Of a stretch of 64,000 nt of DNA, positions 60,360 to 64,000 are shown piece by piece (positions within the stretch are counted from its first letter, which is position 1; the number at the start of each line of letters is the position of its first letter). A model generated the notes under the pieces. The model had not been told where the DNA came from. It saw nothing but the letters and a program-made list of their open reading frames with translations, and did no database searches. The stretch is from Ancrocorticia sp052089425. GTDB taxonomy: Bacteria > Actinomycetota > Actinomycetes > Actinomycetales > Actinomycetaceae. The position numbers and the translations under genes were made by a program. The stretch spans positions 1 through 64,000 of the forward strand of contig NZ_JBQCZW010000013.1 of NCBI RefSeq assembly GCF_052089425.1, read 5' to 3'.

Positions 60360-60681
60360 GGTGTCTCTCTCGTCTCTGAAACGACACGTCAACGCGGCTT
60401 ACGCTGACTCTTGAATTATTAGGTAGCGTGTTCAATTTCGCAAGAAAATTGTGAAAGTTGGGTGTGGACGTATTCCCGCGGGGTGGTTGGGATTTTTCTC
60501 TTTCGACGACGACGGCGTACTCCGCCCCGCCTCCCGTCCGGTCCGGCGATGAGGATTCCGTGGTGGCAGCGGCGAGCGTTTTCTCCGATACGTGTGTCCG
60601 GGTCCGGTCGAGTATGCGCTCGAAATATCTGAGGCACGCCTGCCCAGTGCTAGATCAGACGTGCTCCCTTAGACTTGACGA
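60360..60681. other. Intergenic region between the divergent kinase and menC
   Basis: It contains both promoters and, at 60504-60517, a copy of CGACGACGACGGCG preceded by T-rich sequence. No gene was seen. Confidence 0.6.
60670..60675 (+). promoter_or_regulatory. -10 box of leaderless menC
   Basis: TAGACT lies 6 nt before GTG 60682, with no ribosome-binding site. Confidence 0.6.
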
Positions 60682-61809
60682 GTGACTTCAACAGATGACC
60701 TAGGCGCTACTTCGCGCCCCGTGGCCGTGCCAACGCTTTACCCTGTTGCCCCTGAACGATGGTCCCGTACGGTTCGTGCGTGGCTTGCTGCCCGCGGGAT
60801 TGATGAGACGGTGCTATTCGACGTCCCGATGGTTACCCAGTTTCGTGGTGTGACAAGGCGGCGCGGCATTTTGTTGCATGGCCCGGGTGGTTGGGGAGAG
60901 TGTGCCCCCTTCGAAGAATATGGCGCGGCAGAGTCCAGCCTGTGGATGCGGAGTGCTGCTGAGGCTGCCAGCAGCGGACTGAACATCCCGTCCGTGCGAA
61001 ATCAGGTCCCGGTCAATGTGACGATTCCGGTTATTTCAGCCGAGGAGGCAGCGGCCCGCGCTGCTCAATCCGGTTGCCGGACAGCGAAAGTCAAGGTGGC
61101 AGATTCTCGTAGCAATCTAGGCGAGGACGTAGCCCGAGTACGGGCTGTTGCGGAATCGTTGGCTGAGCGGCACGGTGATGATGCGCGCGTGCGGGTTGAT
61201 GCCAACGGCGCGTGGAGCCGTGACGATGCGATCGATGCCATTGCCGCGTTGGGCCAAGCGGCGAAGCCCGTTGGCGGCCTCGAGTACGCCGAACAGCCCT
61301 GCATGAGCGTGGAGGATTTGGCGTGGGTGCGTTCGCGTACTGACGTTCGCATAGCCGCTGACGAATCAATACGGCGTGCGGATGACCCGTTTCGCGTGGT
61401 TGAGCTAGGCGCTGCGGATGTTGCCGTCATCAAAGTTTCCCCGTTGGGCGGGGTGCGGCGCGCGCTTTCTCTAGCCGAACAGCTTCCCATTCCGGTTGTG
61501 GTGTCCTCCGCACTCGACACATCAATCGGACTCTCTGCCGGAGTGGCGCTCGCGGCCGCACTGCCTGAGCTGGACTTCGCCTGCGGACTGGATACCGGTA
61601 CCTTGCTGGGTGCGGATGTTGTTGGTGAACCTTTGCGTTCCAGCGGCGGATATCTGGACTTGGATCGTGCCAGAAACGTTCTCAATGCCTCCTCGCTTGT
61701 GTCGATCAGCGGTGGGGATCACACGAGCGCAGGCGCCCGAGAACTCCTGACGTCCGGTTGGATCGATCGAGTTGAAGCGATGGTGGATTTGGAACCGAGC
61801 ATATTGTGA
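60682..61809 (+). CDS. menC: o-Succinylbenzoate synthase
   Basis: Enolase-superfamily dehydratase of menaquinone biosynthesis, 375 residues. Catalytic Lys in RTAKVKVAD, metal ligand Asp in VDANGAWS, Glu in YAEQPC, Asp in AADESIRR and second Lys in VIKVSPLGGVRRAL. The frame overlaps menD by 4 nt, so the pair is coupled. The N-terminus is about 35 residues longer than typical MenC, but the -10 box supports this start. Confidence 0.93.
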   Translation: MTSTDDLGATSRPVAVPTLYPVAPERWSRTVRAWLAARGIDETVLFDVPMVTQFRGVTRRRGILLHGPGGWGECAPFEEYGAAESSLWMRSAAEAASSGLNIPSVRNQVPVNVTIPVISAEEAAARAAQSGCRTAKVKVADSRSNLGEDVARVRAVAESLAERHGDDARVRVDANGAWSRDDAIDAIAALGQAAKPVGGLEYAEQPCMSVEDLAWVRSRTDVRIAADESIRRADDPFRVVELGAADVAVIKVSPLGGVRRALSLAEQLPIPVVVSSALDTSIGLSAGVALAAALPELDFACGLDTGTLLGADVVGEPLRSSGGYLDLDRARNVLNASSLVSISGGDHTSAGARELLTSGWIDRVEAMVDLEPSIL

Positions 61810-63773
61810 ACGAGAATCCCTCCATCCTGACCGCGCGTGAAATTGTTGCCGCCCTGATCGGTTGCGGAGTACGCCATGTGGCCTACTGCCCCGGCTCGCG
61901 TGACGCCCCTTTTGCCTACACACTCGCGGCTGCCGAAGCCGCAGGAGATCTTGAGGTGGCAACGTTTAGCGAAGAACGTGGCGCTGGCTTCTGGGCGATC
62001 GGCGCATCCAAGGCAGGCCGGGTTACCGGAACGGGACCCTCGAGTTTGAATTCCCGACCCAATCGCGGTTCTCCGGATAGCTCGTGTAGTGCTTTCTCTT
62101 CCGATGCGGTACGTGCTTCCGTTGCTCGGCCGAACACCAGTGAAAGCTCAAACGCTCGCGCCCGTCAGGTTGTCAACACGGTTGCGGTCATTACGACGTC
62201 CGGCACGGCAGTTGCAGAGCTTCATCCAGCGCTCGAAGAGGCATACTTCCAGGGCCTACCGATCCTTGCGATCACCGCGGATCGGCCGCATGAAATGCGG
62301 GGAGTAGGGGCGTCTCAAACCACGCATCAAGAAGGTATCTTCGGCTCTAGCGTTGTTGTGTCTGATTCGCTGCCGGCATTCGAATCGGTGAGTGAGAGCG
62401 TGCAGCTGAGTATCCGAAACCGCGTGGGACGCCTTGTGAGCTCTGCGCGAGGCTTTATGGGACAATCGGGTCCGGCGCACCTAAACGTCGCCTTCCGCGA
62501 GCCTCTCATTCCTGTGGGTGCCGCCGAGAAAGCGCCCGAATTCCCCTCGTTGCGTTTGCCCCAGATCGAGACTGCTGAGCGGAGTTACCCTGCGTGGGAT
62601 GCAGTGGTCGCGGCTGATCTGCGCACGGTTGTGGTTGCCGGAGATGGAGCGGATAGGTCCGTTGTAGAGTCGGCTACCACCCGCGGCATTCCCGTTCTCG
62701 CTGAACCAAGTTCCGGTGTGACGGATTGCGGGACGTGGATTCCATACGAACAGTGGGTCATTGGCGTTCTGGGGGAGCAGATCCAACAAGTGGTTGTCAC
62801 GGGCCGCCCTACGCTCTCCCGTCCAGTTGGTTCGCTCCTCAACCGCCCCGACATACGTAAAATCATCGTGGCTACTCACCGCGAGTGGGTGGATATTGCC
62901 GGAACTGCCGCAGTTGTTGTTGAAGGGCTAAGTGAACTGAACGAAACGGACTCGGATGAGGCAAACGAATGGTTGACGCTTTGGCGGGACACTGCGGCGC
63001 AGGTCGAGGCACGGGGATTTGGTACACCCGTACTCACACCCGCAGCTCCTTCCGCACCCGCACCAGTCCTCAAGTTTTCACGTACTTCCGGCTTCGAGCC
63101 TGCTGATACGCAAGATCGAACTGGAGAATCTAACGGGATCTTGGATAACGGGCCCGTCGTCGCCAATTCTCTCTCGCTGCTCACGGCTTGCAGGATGATC
63201 TGGCAACAGAGCAACGATTCATCGCTTTGGTTGGGTGCCTCCAACACGATCCGAGGGTTCGATCTTGCGGCTGGTGCCCCTGGCCGCGGGGATGTGTACT
63301 CCAACAGGGGGCTCGCCGGTATCGATGGGACCATAGCCTCTGCACTCGGCCTTGCGATGGCCAGCCGGAAGCCGGTGCGAGCGGTCATGGGCGATATGAC
63401 TTTCGCCTACGATTTGGCCACTTTGGCTCAACGGCCCGAAGGACCGGAGGGTTCGGAGGGATCGGAGGCGGCTCCGGACATTCAGCTGATCGTCCTCGAC
63501 GATGGTGGCGGTTCGATTTTCGCCTCGCTGGAACACGGTGCGGCACGGCAGGATCTCTATGATCGTTTCTTCGCGGTGAAACCGCATCTGGATGTGGGCG
63601 CCGCCGCGCGAGCGGCTGGTTGGGCTGCCTGCTCTATCTCCTCGCTTGACGATCTTGGAGAAGAACTACAGCGCCCCATCCGCGGTCGCTCGGTTCTCCA
63701 CGTCCATATCCCCTGGCCAACCGAGGAGATCGCCGCCGCCCGAACTGCAGTAGCACGAGCTACCACTGCCTGA
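61806..63773 (+). CDS. menD: SEPHCHC synthase (menaquinone biosynthesis)
   Basis: Thiamine-diphosphate enzyme condensing 2-oxoglutarate with isochorismate. 655 residues: GVRHVAYCPGSRDAPFAY, SEERGAGFWAIGASKAG, TTSGTAVAELHPALEEAYFQGLPILAITADRP, SNRGLAGIDGTIASALGLA, and the diphosphate region VMGDMTFAYDLATL. Two low-complexity inserts are visible: Ser/Arg/Asn-rich at about 76-122, and Ala/Pro/Ser-rich at about 410-450. GTG 61806 overlaps the menC stop. Confidence 0.94.
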   Translation: MNENPSILTAREIVAALIGCGVRHVAYCPGSRDAPFAYTLAAAEAAGDLEVATFSEERGAGFWAIGASKAGRVTGTGPSSLNSRPNRGSPDSSCSAFSSDAVRASVARPNTSESSNARARQVVNTVAVITTSGTAVAELHPALEEAYFQGLPILAITADRPHEMRGVGASQTTHQEGIFGSSVVVSDSLPAFESVSESVQLSIRNRVGRLVSSARGFMGQSGPAHLNVAFREPLIPVGAAEKAPEFPSLRLPQIETAERSYPAWDAVVAADLRTVVVAGDGADRSVVESATTRGIPVLAEPSSGVTDCGTWIPYEQWVIGVLGEQIQQVVVTGRPTLSRPVGSLLNRPDIRKIIVATHREWVDIAGTAAVVVEGLSELNETDSDEANEWLTLWRDTAAQVEARGFGTPVLTPAAPSAPAPVLKFSRTSGFEPADTQDRTGESNGILDNGPVVANSLSLLTACRMIWQQSNDSSLWLGASNTIRGFDLAAGAPGRGDVYSNRGLAGIDGTIASALGLAMASRKPVRAVMGDMTFAYDLATLAQRPEGPEGSEGSEAAPDIQLIVLDDGGGSIFASLEHGAARQDLYDRFFAVKPHLDVGAAARAAGWAACSISSLDDLGEELQRPIRGRSVLHVHIPWPTEEIAAARTAVARATTA

Positions 63774-63837
63774 ACTGTCACCGCCTGAATTGTCAGCTCT
63801 CGAATTGTCACCGTTCAAGCAACTCGCTTCTTATCCC

Positions 63838-63985
63838 ATCGTCGATTAGTCCTCGACTTCCACAGTTAGTGAGCTCCTTTACTTCCACGGTTGGGGGAGC
63901 TCCTACACTTCCACCGTTGGTTTGTTCCTTCACTTCCAGTGTCGTTTAGTTCCTCGGGTCCCATCGTCGAGTAACCGTTTAGCGC
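63838..63985. repeat. Degenerate minisatellite at the window end
   Basis: About six 24-28 nt units built on CGTTGGTTTGTTCCTTCACTTCCA follow one another with many substitutions. Just upstream (63765-63815) the menD end (ACTGCCTGAACTGTCA) is repeated as ACCGCCTGAATTGTCA and again in part. No gene was found in 63774-64000. Confidence 0.65.
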
Positions 63986-64000
63986 TACAGGCTTTTGTCC

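Overview
The window reads as chromosomal DNA of a high-GC Gram-positive bacterium (Actinobacteria), probably from the Actinomycetaceae (Trueperella/Arcanobacterium/Actinomyces relatives). The evidence is protein-level resemblance, GTG/TTG starts, many leaderless genes (TANNNT box, 6-7 nt, start codon), a DtxR-type iron box, and the order pmt-rsmI-metG-tatD-G5 protein-rsmA-ispE, which matches the Mycobacterium tuberculosis Rv1002c-Rv1011 neighbourhood as I remember it. Three runs of exactly 100 N (8830-8929, 19518-19617, 29074-29173) are assembly gaps, and each interrupts a gene or operon.

Layout. 1-7.5 kb: end of a type B carboxylesterase, trpF, trhO, a SWIM/SNF2 helicase and a COG2345-like regulator. 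7.6-10.6 kb: molybdate uptake (small HTH/TOBE regulator, modA, and a ModB-ModC fusion). 10.6-17 kb: HtrA-like protease, DsrE-like protein, protein mannosyltransferase, rsmI, and a nicotinamidase with an acidic tail. 17.2-21.4 kb: fructose PTS (regulator, fruK, fruA, HPr). 21.6-28.1 kb: metG, tatD, a membrane protein, a G5/transglycosylase cell-wall protein and rsmA. 28.2-37 kb: membrane protein, ferrochelatase, CDF metal exporter with its ArsR regulator, an ABC-2 exporter with an XRE regulator, ispE and an ABC-F protein. 37.2-45.3 kb: FGGY kinase, a DtxR-box iron/siderophore ABC operon, and an acyl-CoA synthetase-like enzyme.

45.3-57.5 kb is an accessory island. It holds degraded IS3 and IS256 transposases, three related WxCxW secreted or membrane-anchored proteins with two small secreted proteins (one frameshifted), an 848-residue DUF1906-type protein without a signal peptide, and toxin-antitoxin genes (MNT with a truncated HEPN, ParDE, VapBC). 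57.6-63.8 kb returns to metabolism: a GpsA-like dehydrogenase with an FGGY kinase (a DeoR-type regulator lies on the far side of the toxin-antitoxin genes), then menC-menD for menaquinone.

Three things stand out beyond ordinary annotation. First, the paired 'small secreted protein + WxCxW protein' module at 45.3-49.2 kb, present twice. Second, a strong tendency to short imperfect duplications: degenerate minisatellites between genes, duplicated gene ends, a 35-codon ORF wedged between two permease genes, and low-complexity inserts inside conserved enzymes. Third, two dispersed DNA motifs, CGACGACGGCG (at least ten copies) and an inverted-word element at 15.8 and 37.1 kb.
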